64,000 nucleotides of DNA from Thiotrichales bacterium (GTDB lineage: Bacteria; Pseudomonadota; Gammaproteobacteria; Beggiatoales; Beggiatoaceae), in contig JADGEH010000008.1 of assembly GCA_016744475.1 (NCBI GenBank), positions 1 to 64,000 on the forward strand. The letters run 5' to 3'. Both the position numbers and the translations under genes were made by a program. The notes below the pieces were generated by a model. It was not told where the DNA came from and did not search any database. It saw only the letters and a program-made list of their open reading frames with translations. Below, piece by piece: positions 18,179 to 27,729 of the stretch; the stretch's first letter is position 1, and each line of letters starts with the position of its first letter.

Positions 18179-19540
18179 TTAATTCAACAAACGATTAAAG
18201 TCATTAAACAAAGCCAGGCTCATCAAGAGCAGCACAATACTGACCCCAATACGCTGCATAAATAACATTAAATGATCAGACAAAGGACTGCCTTTAATGG
18301 CTTCCATTAAATACAATAACAAATGACCACCATCTAATAAGGGAACGGGCATGAGATTGATAATGCCTAAACTCAGACTGACTAATCCTAAAAAGAATAA
18401 GAAGCGATCCCAGCCCATATTAAAAGAGTGTCCGGCAAATTCTGCAATCGTAATCGGACCGCTAATGTTTTTATGTGATACTTCTAGCATCAACATTTTG
18501 CCTAGCATTTTCAGTGTTAATGCGGATAAATCCCAGGTTTTGTCCACAGCTTGTCCGAAAGCCGCAAACATACCATATCGTTCAATACTGCGATAGTTCG
18601 CTCCCCAGTTTTCAGGAACTTTGGCACCCACACCTAATTTGCCTTGGCCTTCGATATTATCCGGTTTAAGTGTCAACGTCATGCGCCGTCCTTGGCGTTC
18701 TATCTCGATATAAATATCTTGCTCAGGATATTGCGCAATCTGCTGTGCCCATTCATGCCATGAATGAATTTTTTCACCATTAAAACGTAATATTTTGTCA
18801 CCTTCTTGCAAACCACCGCGTTGTGCGGCGCTGTTGTCCAGTACACGTCCAATGATAGGAGGCAATTGAGGGCGGTAGGGCTTAAGACCTAATTTGTCAA
18901 ATAAACCACGTTGGGTGAAATCATCAGGCGAGAGATGCTGGGTGTTGATCGTGAGATTTTTTTCATAGCCTTTTTCATCACGCAGTTGATAATGCGTTTC
19001 TTCTTGATTAACCACCGTCTGCAAGGTTTCTTGAATCACGGATTCCCAACGTAAAGTCGCACGTTGATTGACAGCAATAATTTCTTGTCCCGTTTGGATG
19101 CCTGCTTGGGCTGCGGGCGTATTTGGCAATACTTCTCCGACTACTGGACGCGCACCTTCTACGCCGAGCATAAACATCAGCATAAACATTAATATGGCAA
19201 ATAAGAAATTGATAAGAGGGCCTGCTGCCACCACTAACGCACGCACCCATAAAGGCTGGCGATTAAAAGCACGATGGCGCTCTTCAGGAGCTACATCCCC
19301 TTCTTGCTCATCCAGCATCTTCACATAACCACCCAATGGAATGGCTGCAATCATGAATTCAGTCTGATCGGCCCCCCAACGACGAGTAAATAAGGGTTTT
19401 CCAAAGCCTACAGAAAAGCACAGAATTTTAATGCCTAAGCGCTTAGCCACCCAGTAATGTCCCCATTCATGCACAGTCACTAAAAGACCAATGGTGAAGA
19501 GGAAGGCTAAAACAATTTGTAATAAATCCAGCAATGACAT
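18179..19540 (-). CDS. rseP: RIP metalloprotease RseP
   Basis: This 453-residue intramembrane site-2 protease cuts anti-sigma factor RseA and signal-peptide remnants. HEWGH at residues 24-28 forms the zinc site with the later NLMPVPLLDGGHLL motif. Two PDZ domains lie between (about 120-205 and 215-305). About four membrane helices are visible. It starts 8 bp after dxr, in the common order cdsA-dxr-rseP-bamA. Confidence 0.95.
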   Translation of the reverse strand: MSLLDLLQIVLAFLFTIGLLVTVHEWGHYWVAKRLGIKILCFSVGFGKPLFTRRWGADQTEFMIAAIPLGGYVKMLDEQEGDVAPEERHRAFNRQPLWVRALVVAAGPLINFLFAILMFMLMFMLGVEGARPVVGEVLPNTPAAQAGIQTGQEIIAVNQRATLRWESVIQETLQTVVNQEETHYQLRDEKGYEKNLTINTQHLSPDDFTQRGLFDKLGLKPYRPQLPPIIGRVLDNSAAQRGGLQEGDKILRFNGEKIHSWHEWAQQIAQYPEQDIYIEIERQGRRMTLTLKPDNIEGQGKLGVGAKVPENWGANYRSIERYGMFAAFGQAVDKTWDLSALTLKMLGKMLMLEVSHKNISGPITIAEFAGHSFNMGWDRFLFFLGLVSLSLGIINLMPVPLLDGGHLLLYLMEAIKGSPLSDHLMLFMQRIGVSIVLLLMSLALFNDFNRLLN

Positions 19541-19548
19541 AAGTAATA

Positions 19549-20745
19549 TTAAGCCGTGCGTAATAGGGGTGAAGAAGAGGAATATAAGCGCAATATAGCT
19601 TCTTGAGCGAGATCGCGGGCTTTCGCATCGTCTTCTAAAATAATCTCCAGACTGCTAGCCGCACGTCCAGAAAGATTGGCTAAGGTGGTTTCAATCACTT
19701 TAGCAATATCGGTAAATTTCAAACGTGTTTGCAAGAAGGCCGCGACTGCGATTTCGTTAGCCGCATTCAAGATGGTGGTGGTGGTACCGCCTGCCAGCAT
19801 CGCTTCATAAGCGAGACGCAGACAAGGAAAACGTGCTATATCAGGTTGGGAAAAACTCAGTTGTGCAATGGTTTTTAAATCGAGCGACTGCACCCCGGCA
19901 TCAATACGTTCAGGCCACGCCAGTCCGTAAGCAATAGGAGTACGCATGTCAGGATTACCTAATTGCGCCAATACTGAGCCATCAATGTATTCAACCAGTG
20001 AATGAATGACGCTTTGCGGATGAATCAGTACCTCAATGTGATCCGGCGTGGTTTCAAATAACCAACACGCTTCAATCACTTCTAAGCCTTTATTCATCAT
20101 CGTGGCGGAATCCACTGATATTTTGCGTCCCATCACCCAATTGGGATGAGCACAAGCTTGCTCTGGGGTCACGTCGTGTAAATCTTCTGCGGCATGTTCA
20201 CGAAAAGGCCCGCCGGAAGCGGTGAGTAGAATTTTTCGCGCCGCGACTTTATCTTGTCCATGCAGACATTGAAAAATGGCGTTGTGTTCGCTGTCTATGG
20301 GTAATAAGCGTGTGTTATGGCGTTTCACAGCATCCATAAACACTTGTCCAGACATGACCAGGCTTTCTTTATTGGCTAATAATACTTGCTTACCCGCTTC
20401 TGCGGCTGCCAAGGTGGGTAATAAACCCGCCCCTCCCACAATCGCCGCCATGACAATATCTGTCGCATCTGCGGAGGCGACTTGCTTTAAACCCTCCACT
20501 CCGCTGAGAACTTCAATGTCAGGATTGATGGGTAATAATCGCTGGCGCAGTTGCTCAGCCGCATCAGCATCCATCATCACCGCATAACGCGGCGACCATT
20601 CCAAACATTGTTCGTAGAGTTTGTCCACTGAAGTGTTGGCTGTCAGTGCAATGATGCGATAACGCGAACGGTGCTGTTGAATGACGTTTAAGGTATTGAC
20701 ACCGATAGTGCCCGTTGCGCCGAGAATGGTTACACCAAGACTCAT
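19549..20745 (-). CDS. dxr: 1-deoxy-D-xylulose 5-phosphate reductoisomerase
   Basis: Dxr makes MEP from DXP with NADPH, the committed step of the non-mevalonate isoprenoid pathway. The 398 residues begin with the nucleotide-binding motif [11 protein letters not shown]. The active-site regions [18 protein letters not shown] and [18 protein letters not shown] are intact. It overlaps cdsA by 4 bp (ATGA) and feeds the pathway used by the nearby uppS. Confidence 0.96.
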   Translation of the reverse strand: MSLGVTILGATGTIGVNTLNVIQQHRSRYRIIALTANTSVDKLYEQCLEWSPRYAVMMDADAAEQLRQRLLPINPDIEVLSGVEGLKQVASADATDIVMAAIVGGAGLLPTLAAAEAGKQVLLANKESLVMSGQVFMDAVKRHNTRLLPIDSEHNAIFQCLHGQDKVAARKILLTASGGPFREHAAEDLHDVTPEQACAHPNWVMGRKISVDSATMMNKGLEVIEACWLFETTPDHIEVLIHPQSVIHSLVEYIDGSVLAQLGNPDMRTPIAYGLAWPERIDAGVQSLDLKTIAQLSFSQPDIARFPCLRLAYEAMLAGGTTTTILNAANEIAVAAFLQTRLKFTDIAKVIETTLANLSGRAASSLEIILEDDAKARDLAQEAILRLYSSSSPLLRTA

Positions 20746-21572
20746 AAATGTTCTCCTGGAATCAAGTATTGTAGCCCCAGCAAAAAAATGGGCGCAGCGG
20801 CGGTGATACTGTCGATGCGATCCAGTACACCGCCGTGACCGGGCAACAAATGGCTGCTGTCTTTCATATTCATTTGCCGTTTAAACAGGCTCTCTAGCAA
20901 ATCACCTGAAATGGACACGGCGACAGTCAATAAGCTCAATAAAATCAGACCTATGCGAGCATCAACAGCTTGCATTTGCCAGAGGCTATACAACCCGGCA
21001 AAGAGTAAACTGCTGACTAAAGCGCCTAATACACCTTCCCAACTTTTGCCAGGGCTAACACGCGAAGCCAGCTTGCGTTGCCCCCAACGTCGCCCGGAAA
21101 AAAAGGCACCTATATCAGCCACGGCAATCAGCAATAAGAGAAAGAGCACCCAAATACCGGAATATTGTTGATGTAAGAGTGTGAGAGATAGCCATGCAGG
21201 TAATAAAATGAATAGCCCCAATAGACTTTTTAACCAACGGTTAGATAGCCAGGGTAAGGCGTGTCCACGTTGAAAGGCCATTATCCATAGCACAGCCAGA
21301 CTCCACCAGAGTACGGCAAGCCACAAAACAATCTGTTGCCACAACACATATGGGCTTAAAAAATATAAACCGATGACACTCAGCATAATGAACAAAACAT
21401 ATAAGAATTGAGCGCTGAGTGTTTGCCAACCTGCAATGCGACTCCATTCCCAAGCACTGATTAATACTATCAAAGCGATAAAAAGGCTAAACAGCGATGA
21501 AGGGAGATAGAAAATACTCAATACCACGCTGAATGCTAGCAGAATAGCCGTCACGACACGTTGTTTTAGCAT
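20742..21572 (-). CDS. cdsA: phosphatidate cytidylyltransferase CdsA
   Basis: This 276-residue integral membrane enzyme forms CDP-diacylglycerol from phosphatidate and CTP. It has about eight hydrophobic segments. The family signature is visible: [12 protein letters not shown], then [19 protein letters not shown], then [13 protein letters not shown] near the C-terminus. It overlaps uppS by 7 bp and dxr by 4 bp, so the three are translated as one operon. Confidence 0.95.
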   Translation of the reverse strand: MLKQRVVTAILLAFSVVLSIFYLPSSLFSLFIALIVLISAWEWSRIAGWQTLSAQFLYVLFIMLSVIGLYFLSPYVLWQQIVLWLAVLWWSLAVLWIMAFQRGHALPWLSNRWLKSLLGLFILLPAWLSLTLLHQQYSGIWVLFLLLLIAVADIGAFFSGRRWGQRKLASRVSPGKSWEGVLGALVSSLLFAGLYSLWQMQAVDARIGLILLSLLTVAVSISGDLLESLFKRQMNMKDSSHLLPGHGGVLDRIDSITAAAPIFLLGLQYLIPGEHL

Positions 21573-22309
21573 GTTTTTTGTTGCTCAACTTGTTCGCCAG
21601 TGCGTCCAAATCGGCGCTGACGGGAAGTAAAATCAGTGAGGGCTTGTTGAAAGGCATCACGACCAAAATCAGGCCATAAAACATCGGTAAAATATAATTC
21701 GGTGTAAGCCAATTGCCAGAGTAAAAAATTGCTAATGCGTTGTTCGCCGCCGGTGCGGATAAATAGATCGGGTTCAGGTACTTCAGCTAAGTTGAGTTGC
21801 TGAGACAACCTTTCTTGGGTAATGGCATCAACTTCTAATTGTCCGCATTGAACTTGCTCGGCTAATGTTTGGCAAGCTTGCACGATGTCCCAACGCCCAC
21901 CGTAGTTTGCGGCAATACGCAGTTTCAAGCCCGTATTGTGGGCGGTTAATGCTTCAACATGCTGAATTTTATCTTGGAGTTTAGTGGGAAAGGCGGTGCG
22001 TTCACCAATCACCAACAACTGCACATTGTTTTTATGCAAACGATTGGCTTCTCGCTGTAAGGCATTGAGAAATAACTCCATTAACATGCCCACTTCACGT
22101 TCTGGTCGGCGCCAGTTTTCGCTACTAAAAGCAAACAAAGTCAAGGCTTGAATACCTTGTTCACTGCAAGCTTGTACCACTTGCCGCACACTGTCTGTGC
22201 CCGCTTGATGTCCGGCATAACGCGGCAATAAACGTTTTTTTGCCCAGCGTCCGTTACCATCCATAATAATGGCCACATGTTGCGGTAATTTAGACGATGC
22301 TGAGTTCAT
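21566..22309 (-). CDS. uppS: undecaprenyl diphosphate synthase
   Basis: This 247-residue cis-prenyltransferase elongates farnesyl diphosphate to the C55 carrier lipid used for peptidoglycan and LPS. The N-terminal motif VAIIMDGNGRWAKKR contains the catalytic Asp. FAFSSENWRRP and the C-terminal PEPDLFIRTGGEQRISNFLLWQLAYTE motif (shown in part) are present. The 256-bp gap to frr upstream contains a strong hairpin. Confidence 0.95.
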   Translation of the reverse strand: MNSASSKLPQHVAIIMDGNGRWAKKRLLPRYAGHQAGTDSVRQVVQACSEQGIQALTLFAFSSENWRRPEREVGMLMELFLNALQREANRLHKNNVQLLVIGERTAFPTKLQDKIQHVEALTAHNTGLKLRIAANYGGRWDIVQACQTLAEQVQCGQLEVDAITQERLSQQLNLAEVPEPDLFIRTGGEQRISNFLLWQLAYTELYFTDVLWPDFGRDAFQQALTDFTSRQRRFGRTGEQVEQQKTC

Positions 22310-22492
22310 AAACGAGAGCTTTGCAGTACATCAAAAAATAAATCAAACAAAACACCGCTCAGGTAAAACACCTGATCTGCGGTTTTTGAAGAAGTTATAT
22401 ATGCAGGTTTAATCAAGCTTTAAGTGCATAATGAGGAATGAAAGTTTGGGTGATGATGCCATCTGTCTAGTCTTTATTATTTAACCAAGTGA

Positions 22493-22513
22493 CAGCCTCT
22501 CTTTGAGAGGCTG
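22493..22513. other. perfect 9-bp stem-loop between frr and uppS
   Basis: CAGCCTCTC, loop TTT, GAGAGGCTG. Neither side has a clear T-run, so it is not a textbook terminator. It could be an RNA processing or attenuation element dividing the translation genes from the lipid genes. Confidence 0.55.
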
Positions 22514-22565
22514 GCTATACAAATAAATGTTTGAATATCCAAACTGCCAGCATCTAATGCTTATT

Positions 22566-23123
22566 CTAAACTTCCATCAATTCAGTTTCTTTAGCCGTCA
22601 ACTGTTCGTCCACTTTAGCAATAAATGCATCCGTTAATTTTTGGATGAACTCTTCAGCATGACGTTCTTCATCTTCTGTAATCTCTTTGCTTTTGATTAA
22701 TTTCTTCAGATGTGTATTAGCATCACGACGAATATTACGGATAGCCACTCGTCCATGTTCAGCTTCTTGACGCACCACTTTCGTCAAATCACGGCGACGT
22801 TCTTCTGTCATGGGAGGTAAAGGAATGCGGATTAAAGTGCCTGCACTGGCAGGGTTCAAGCCCAAATCAGAATCCATAATGGCTTTCTCAACCGCTTGCA
22901 CCATACTTTTTTCCCACGGTGTCACGCCTAAAGTGCGCGAATCAATCACGCTGATATTGGCTACTTGAGACAATGGCGTATTATTACCGTAATAAGAGAC
23001 TTGGATGTGATCTAATAGGCTGGTATGCGCACGCCCTGTACGTATTTTAGTAAAATCTTGGCGCAAGGATTCCAGACTTTTTTCCATGCGATCTTCGGCA
23101 TCTAATTGTATTTCTTCGATCAT
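22566..23123 (-). CDS. frr: ribosome recycling factor
   Basis: This 185-residue factor, with EF-G, splits post-termination ribosomes. It has the typical N-terminal helix ([13 protein letters not shown]), then [17 protein letters not shown] and the compact domain II ([17 protein letters not shown]), and a C-terminal long-helix bundle. The length matches the family exactly. It lies 115 bp downstream of pyrH; that gap holds a truncated palindromic element. Confidence 0.96.
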   Translation of the reverse strand: MIEEIQLDAEDRMEKSLESLRQDFTKIRTGRAHTSLLDHIQVSYYGNNTPLSQVANISVIDSRTLGVTPWEKSMVQAVEKAIMDSDLGLNPASAGTLIRIPLPPMTEERRRDLTKVVRQEAEHGRVAIRNIRRDANTHLKKLIKSKEITEDEERHAEEFIQKLTDAFIAKVDEQLTAKETELMEV

Positions 23124-23163
23124 GATGTGTTCTTCCGTTATGTGAACTATGACATTTGCCTTT

Positions 23164-23209
23164 AGAGTCTATACGAATACAGGGCATCGTAGCGAAAAAG
23201 CCGCTTTAG
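23164..23209 (+). repeat. left-tip fragment of a family A element
   Basis: AGAGTCTATACGAATACAGG, then GCATCGTAGCGAAAA. This is the outer left arm only. It shares the GAGTC tip variant with the half element at 2275-2350. It lies between pyrH and frr. Confidence 0.6.
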
Positions 23210-23238
23210 CATTGATGTGTCTGTGTGGGTATCGCCTC

Positions 23239-23955
23239 TTAAGTATGAATCAATGTACCTTCATCTTCACCCATGACTGCACGCATTAAGGCTTGGGGTT
23301 TGAGCATATTGAGTACACGTAAAGGCATTTGGTGGTCACGACATAACACCACAGCCGTGGTGTCCATCACCTTTAATTGGCGTTGTAGGGTCTCTTCATA
23401 ACTCAGGCTGGTGAAACGTTCCGCATTCGGGTCTTGCAAAGGATCAGCACTATAAACGCCGTCTACTTTGGTGGCTTTAATCATCAAATCAGCGCTGATT
23501 TCTATAGCCCGCAAGCTGGCAGCAGAATCGGTGGTGAAAAAAGGGTTTCCGGTGCCGGCGGCAAATAATACGACCTGTTTTTGTTGCAGATAATTCACCG
23601 CTTGTTCCCAGGAATATTTCTGTGCAACGCCCTCCAAAGCCAGTGCGGATAATAGCTGAGCTTGCAAGCCCACACGCTTGAGCATGTCTTGCATAGCCAG
23701 CGCATTCATCACGGTCGCCAACATGCCAATTTGATCGGCAGTGACTTTATGTATTCCTGAAGTCGTTAAACCCACACCGCGAAAAATATTACCGCCCCCG
23801 ATGACAATACCCACTTCCACACCGAGATCAACTAAGGATTTAATCTCTTCAGCCGTGGTTTTCAGAATGCCAGCATCAATACCAAACTGGCCTGAACCCA
23901 TCAGCGCTTCGCCACTGAGCTTTAATAATACGCGCTGGTAGGCAGGGCTTGTCAT
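23239..23955 (-). CDS. pyrH: UMP kinase PyrH
   Basis: This 238-residue hexameric amino-acid-kinase-fold enzyme phosphorylates UMP to UDP, feeding nucleotide-sugar and RNA synthesis. [13 protein letters not shown] at the N-terminus, [10 protein letters not shown], and [15 protein letters not shown] are family motifs. The start is supported by AGGAAG 7-8 nt upstream. It sits between tsf and frr in the conserved order. Confidence 0.96.
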   Translation of the reverse strand: MTSPAYQRVLLKLSGEALMGSGQFGIDAGILKTTAEEIKSLVDLGVEVGIVIGGGNIFRGVGLTTSGIHKVTADQIGMLATVMNALAMQDMLKRVGLQAQLLSALALEGVAQKYSWEQAVNYLQQKQVVLFAAGTGNPFFTTDSAASLRAIEISADLMIKATKVDGVYSADPLQDPNAERFTSLSYEETLQRQLKVMDTTAVVLCRDHQMPLRVLNMLKPQALMRAVMGEDEGTLIHT

Positions 23956-24123
23956 GGTATGGCTTCCTTAGAATCGCTGTAAAGCTTGGTTGGAGGGCTA
24001 TTGGGGCTGACACCTTATTGAGCCACGTTGATGCGCTTGTGTTTAACCTGTTGATACGCATACAGGACATCATCACGGCTCAATAGCAGTCAACCTCAAA
24101 CAGGCTGATATAGCACTATCAGA

Positions 24124-24993
24124 TTAACCGCCGCTGGCTTGTTGCATCACTTCTTCAACAAAATTATCGACTTTCTTTTCAATGCCTTCACCGACTTCAA
24201 AGCGGGTAAAGCTTAAAGCTTTTGCGTTGGCTGTTTGCAGCAGTTTCTCGATACTTTGCTCTGGGTCTTTGACAAAACCTTGTCCCAATAAAGTAACTTC
24301 TTTGAGATATTTTTTGATGCGACCTTGTACCATTTTCTCAATGATTTCAGGCGGTTTTCCGCTTTCAGCCGCTTGTGCCGAGAAGATTTCTTTTTCTTTC
24401 TCTAACAGTGCTGCGGGGACATCTTCAGACGATACGCAAACCGGGCGACTGGCTGCAATATGCATAGCGATGTCTTTAGCCAAACCTGCATCACCGCCTT
24501 CGAGAGCGACCAATACACCAATGCGGCTACCGTGCAAATACACGCCTTGAGTAGACGCTTCAGACAAAGCCACGCGACGCACGCCAATATTTTCACCAAT
24601 TTTGGCAATCAAATCTTTGCGTGTATCTTCCACATTTTTGCCACCGTCTAAGACAGCGGCTAATAAAGCGTCTAAATCAGCCGTTTGTTGTGCTAAAGCC
24701 ACTTGGGCTACAGCGCTACAAAAATCTTTAAAATCATCACCTTTAGCGACAAAATCAGTTTCAGAGTTGATTTCAACCATCGCTGCACGCTGACCGTCTT
24801 GAGCGACGCTAATTAAACCTTCAGCCGCTACACGTCCAGCTTTTTTCGCCGCTTTAGCTTGACCAGAAATACGCATGGCTTCAATAGCAATTTCAATATC
24901 GCCATTGTGTTCCACTAGGGCTTTTTTACATTCCATCATGCCAGCGCCTGTGCGCTCGCGCAGCTCTTTGACTAAAGTCGCTGTAATCTGCAT
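24124..24993 (-). CDS. tsf: elongation factor Ts
   Basis: EF-Ts exchanges GDP for GTP on EF-Tu. Its 289 residues begin with a UBA-like domain ([19 protein letters not shown]). The core motif follows ([17 protein letters not shown]; the TDFV loop inserts into EF-Tu), then a coiled-coil and the C-terminal module. GAGG lies upstream of the ATG. It lies 84 bp after rpsB, across a strong hairpin. Confidence 0.96.
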   Translation of the reverse strand: MQITATLVKELRERTGAGMMECKKALVEHNGDIEIAIEAMRISGQAKAAKKAGRVAAEGLISVAQDGQRAAMVEINSETDFVAKGDDFKDFCSAVAQVALAQQTADLDALLAAVLDGGKNVEDTRKDLIAKIGENIGVRRVALSEASTQGVYLHGSRIGVLVALEGGDAGLAKDIAMHIAASRPVCVSSEDVPAALLEKEKEIFSAQAAESGKPPEIIEKMVQGRIKKYLKEVTLLGQGFVKDPEQSIEKLLQTANAKALSFTRFEVGEGIEKKVDNFVEEVMQQASGG

Positions 24994-25041
24994 AGAATAA
25001 ACCTCGAAATTCAGTTGTTTAAGAAGTATTAGAAAACAACG

Positions 25042-25064
25042 CTGACAAGCCAGTGGCTTGTCAG
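25042..25064 (-). terminator. attenuator-like hairpin between rpsB and tsf
   Basis: CTGACAAGCC, loop of three, GGCTTGTCAG: a perfect 10-bp stem just after the rpsB stop. On the transcribed strand it is followed by CGTTGTTTTCT, an imperfect U-rich tract. It probably reduces read-through into tsf, as known for this intergenic region in enterobacteria. Confidence 0.65.
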
Positions 25065-25077
25065 ACTGGTAGGGTGT

Positions 25078-26043
25078 TTAAGCGGTTTTTGTTGGGGATT
25101 CAGCCGTTTCAGTCGCTGGTGTTTCTGCTGCTGCTTCAGGTGCAGTTTCGCTAGGCGCTTCTGCTGCCACCGGTGCCGCTTCTGCTTCAGGTGCAGCTTC
25201 GCTAGGTGCTTCTGCTGCGGCTGGTGCAGCTTCGACTTCAGGCGCAGCTTCGCTAGGTGCTTCTGCGGCGACGGGTGCGGCTTCAGCTTCAGGTGCTGCT
25301 TCTTCTGCGTTGGTACCCACTTCTTCAACGAAATCATCGCTACTCGCGCTGACCTGTGCTGAGGCTTGGATGCCGTCTAAAATGCCATCAGCCACACCGC
25401 CTACATATAAACGAATGGAACGGATAGCGTCATCATTACCTGGAATCACATAGTCAATATGGTCAGGGCTGTTGTTGGTATCGACCACGCCCACGACAGG
25501 GATATTCAACTTGACCGCTTCTTTTACCGCAATTTTTTCATGCCCAACATCAATAATAAACAGTGCATCAGGCAGGCCATTCATGTTTTTAATACCGCCG
25601 AGACTACGTTCTAGTTTTTCACGCTCGCGGGTTAAAGTCAGCGCTTCTTTTTTAGAGACTTTATGCAAAGTACCGTCAGCATCCATCGCTTCTAAATCTT
25701 TCAGACGCTTGATAGAAGATTTTACGGTTTTATAGTTGGTCAACATGCCGCCTAACCAGCGACGATTGACATAAGGCATACCACATCTTTCAGCGGCTTC
25801 GCGCACTGCTTCTTGAGAAGCGCGTTTAGTCCCTACAAACAAAATTTTGCCACGGCGAGAAGCCATTTTACCGAGGAAATTAGTCGCCTCGTTATACATC
25901 GGCAGGGTTTGTTCCAAATTGATGATGTGAATTTTATTGCGTTCCCCGAAAATGTAATTTTTCATTTTGGGGTTCCAATAACGCGCTTGATGTCCAAAAT
26001 GAACACCCGCTTCCAACATCTGTCGCATGGATATATTAGCCAT
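25078..26043 (-). CDS. rpsB: 30S ribosomal protein S2 with long Ala/Glu/Pro-rich tail
   Basis: S2 is needed for S1 binding and mRNA docking on the 30S subunit. The first roughly 245 residues are a normal S2 ([54 protein letters not shown]). Residues about 246-321 form an added tail: a 17-residue unit of the type [17 protein letters not shown] occurs three times, with a partial fourth, corresponding to 51-bp tandem repeats at about 25110-25310. The tail is acidic and probably disordered. GGAG lies about 10 nt before the ATG. Confidence 0.95.
   Translation of the reverse strand: MANISMRQMLEAGVHFGHQARYWNPKMKNYIFGERNKIHIINLEQTLPMYNEATNFLGKMASRRGKILFVGTKRASQEAVREAAERCGMPYVNRRWLGGMLTNYKTVKSSIKRLKDLEAMDADGTLHKVSKKEALTLTREREKLERSLGGIKNMNGLPDALFIIDVGHEKIAVKEAVKLNIPVVGVVDTNNSPDHIDYVIPGNDDAIRSIRLYVGGVADGILDGIQASAQVSASSDDFVEEVGTNAEEAAPEAEAAPVAAEAPSEAAPEVEAAPAAAEAPSEAAPEAEAAPVAAEAPSETAPEAAAETPATETAESPTKTA
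25110..25310 (-). repeat. 51-bp tandem repeats inside rpsB
   Basis: Roughly three and a third units of 51 bp encode the 17-residue Ala/Glu/Pro repeat of the S2 tail. Small codon differences between the units show that they have diverged after duplication. The boundaries are approximate. Confidence 0.75.
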
Positions 26044-26458
26044 TACTTCTTATCTCCGTTTAGGGTTTTGAACCTCCACGTACCCCAACCACTGACTCTT
26101 AAATTAAGAGCACCCCAGTGGGTGTGTCGATACGTGTGTGGAATTAAAGCGACCTGCTATCAACAAAGCCTACCGTTGCAATGTGTTCAGCTTGTCGCCA
26201 TATACAGCAGCGAATGATGTCAAGCCTTGTTACAATCCGTGCCTTTCATTCATACTGCTGAGTGCTGCCGCTGACATAGTGGCTAGCACCAAAGCGTGCG
26301 CTTTATACCATATCAAGCGGTTTATCACAATTCTGATAATGATGCAGCTCCTTGATTTTGGTGGCGTACAAAACCGACATTTGTCGCATGGTATGGGGCG
26401 ATACCGCCTAATATGCAGGGTGTCACTTAAAGATTTTTAAACAACTAACCATTCCCTC
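26044..26458. promoter_or_regulatory. divergent rpsB-map intergenic region, possible S2 leader
   Basis: This is 415 bp between divergent genes and must contain promoters for both. On the rpsB side, the stem CTCTTAAATTAAGAG (26096-26110) and CACCC-cagt-GGGTG (26111-26124) form adjacent hairpins about 55-80 nt upstream of the start. In relatives the rpsB leader folds and is bound by S2 for autoregulation. Whether this is the same structure I cannot tell. Confidence 0.4.
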
Positions 26459-27244
26459 ATGTCTATTACGATTAAAACTCCCGACGAAATTGAAAAAATG
26501 CGCCAAGCTGGACGGCTGGCTGCTGACGTATTACTGATGATTGAGCCTTATGTGAAGCCCGGTGTCACCACCGATGAGCTGGATCGCATTTGTCACGATT
26601 ACATGGTCAACGTGCAGAAAGTCATTCCGGCTCCTTTGAATTACAAAGGTTTTCCTAAATCCATCTGCGCTTCCGCCAACCATGTCGTGTGCCACGGTAT
26701 TCCCAACCAGAAAAAATTAAAAAAAGGCGACATGGTGAATCTGGATATTACGATTATCAAAGACGGTTTTCATGGTGATACCAGCAAAATGTTTTTTATT
26801 GGCGAACCCAATATTCGCGCTAAGCGTTTAGTACAGATTGCTCAAGATTGTTTAATGCGAGGCATTGCCGCCGTCCGGCCCGGCGGATATTTAGGCGATG
26901 TGGGATATGCCGTGCAACGCTATGCAGAATCACAACGTTGTTCTGTGGTGCGAGAATATTGCGGACACGGTATCGGGCGCGCTTTTCATGAAGAACCCCA
27001 AGTCTTGCATTACGGCAAACAAGGTGAAGGCGTGCCACTTAAACCGGGCATGACGTTTACTATCGAACCCATGATCAATGCAGGCAAACGCCATGTGCGT
27101 TTATTGCCCGATGGCTGGACGGTGCTCACCAAAGACCGCAGTTTGTCAGCACAATGGGAACACACCATCCTGGTGACACATACCGGTGTGGAAGTGCTGA
27201 CCAAACGCCCAGAAGAAGACTTTTCTGCGATTGAGGCGGCATAA
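26459..27244 (+). CDS. map: type I methionine aminopeptidase
   Basis: Map removes the initiator methionine from nascent proteins. The 261 residues show the five metal ligands of the pita-bread fold in order: Asp in NLDIT, Asp in FHGDTS, His in GHGIGRAFHEEP, Glu in FTIEPM and Glu in AQWEHTI. It is divergent from rpsB, a very common arrangement. Confidence 0.96.
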   Translation: MSITIKTPDEIEKMRQAGRLAADVLLMIEPYVKPGVTTDELDRICHDYMVNVQKVIPAPLNYKGFPKSICASANHVVCHGIPNQKKLKKGDMVNLDITIIKDGFHGDTSKMFFIGEPNIRAKRLVQIAQDCLMRGIAAVRPGGYLGDVGYAVQRYAESQRCSVVREYCGHGIGRAFHEEPQVLHYGKQGEGVPLKPGMTFTIEPMINAGKRHVRLLPDGWTVLTKDRSLSAQWEHTILVTHTGVEVLTKRPEEDFSAIEAA

Positions 27245-27729
27245 TAAACGCTAGTTTTTTGCGCTTGAGTTTGTTTTTAAACACAAAATTAAGCCTTTTC
27301 GTAACGTCAGTATTTAACTCACCTTACCGCACACGATAACAAGTATCGTGTGCGCGAGCACCAATCAAAGACGGTGCACAGCCTCCTAGCTAAACCTTTC
27401 AACACTTAAAACAGAGCTGCATTAGATCGTCCCGAAAAGGACGAAGAAGGGCGCAAAACGCTTCTTTAATTTATAACGGTGAGTTTTTCCAATCACCGTG
27501 AAAACTCTCTTTTGCACCCCTTCCTTGATTATCAAAATCATCCTACTTTTATTTCTATTAGCAAGGTCTTTGTTGCAACGGCAGAGACTTTTTAGATGCT
27601 TTCTTTTCAATGCTAAAATCCCACGTTAGCTGTGTTGTTTTTTAACGTGAAGAGTTTGATACCTTGTGTATTTAAGCTCCTCACTCTTTTTGAAGTGCAA
27701 CCAATCTATTCATGATGGTAGGAGAAAAC
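27245..27729 (+). other. intergenic region with clustered stem-loops
   Basis: No gene is evident. Hairpins are at 27328-27354 (11-bp perfect stem), 27428-27443, 27444-27466 and 27476-27499. A competing pairing, GAGTTTT (27481-27487) with AAAACTC (27501-27507), excludes the last one. The cluster might be a structured RNA or the 3' end of the map transcript. CAGCCTCCTAG at about 27379-27389 resembles a D-element tip. Confidence 0.4.
27328..27354. other. perfect 11-bp stem-loop downstream of map
   Basis: CGCACACGATA, loop ACAAG, TATCGTGTGCG. No T-run follows on either strand, so it is not a standard terminator; it may stabilise the map mRNA 3' end or serve as a binding site. Confidence 0.6.

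Noticed and set aside
22493-22513. Rho-independent terminator between frr and uppS
   Set aside because: The stem is perfect but neither strand has a T-run after it, so I list it only as a stem-loop.
25029-25337. Lys/Gln-rich 102-residue minus-strand frame over the rpsB tail
   Set aside because: It is a low-complexity shadow of the tandem repeat region in another frame.
27422-27610. Lys/Arg-rich 62-residue minus-strand frame
   Set aside because: It covers the hairpin cluster, has no ribosome-binding site that I can see and no recognisable family.
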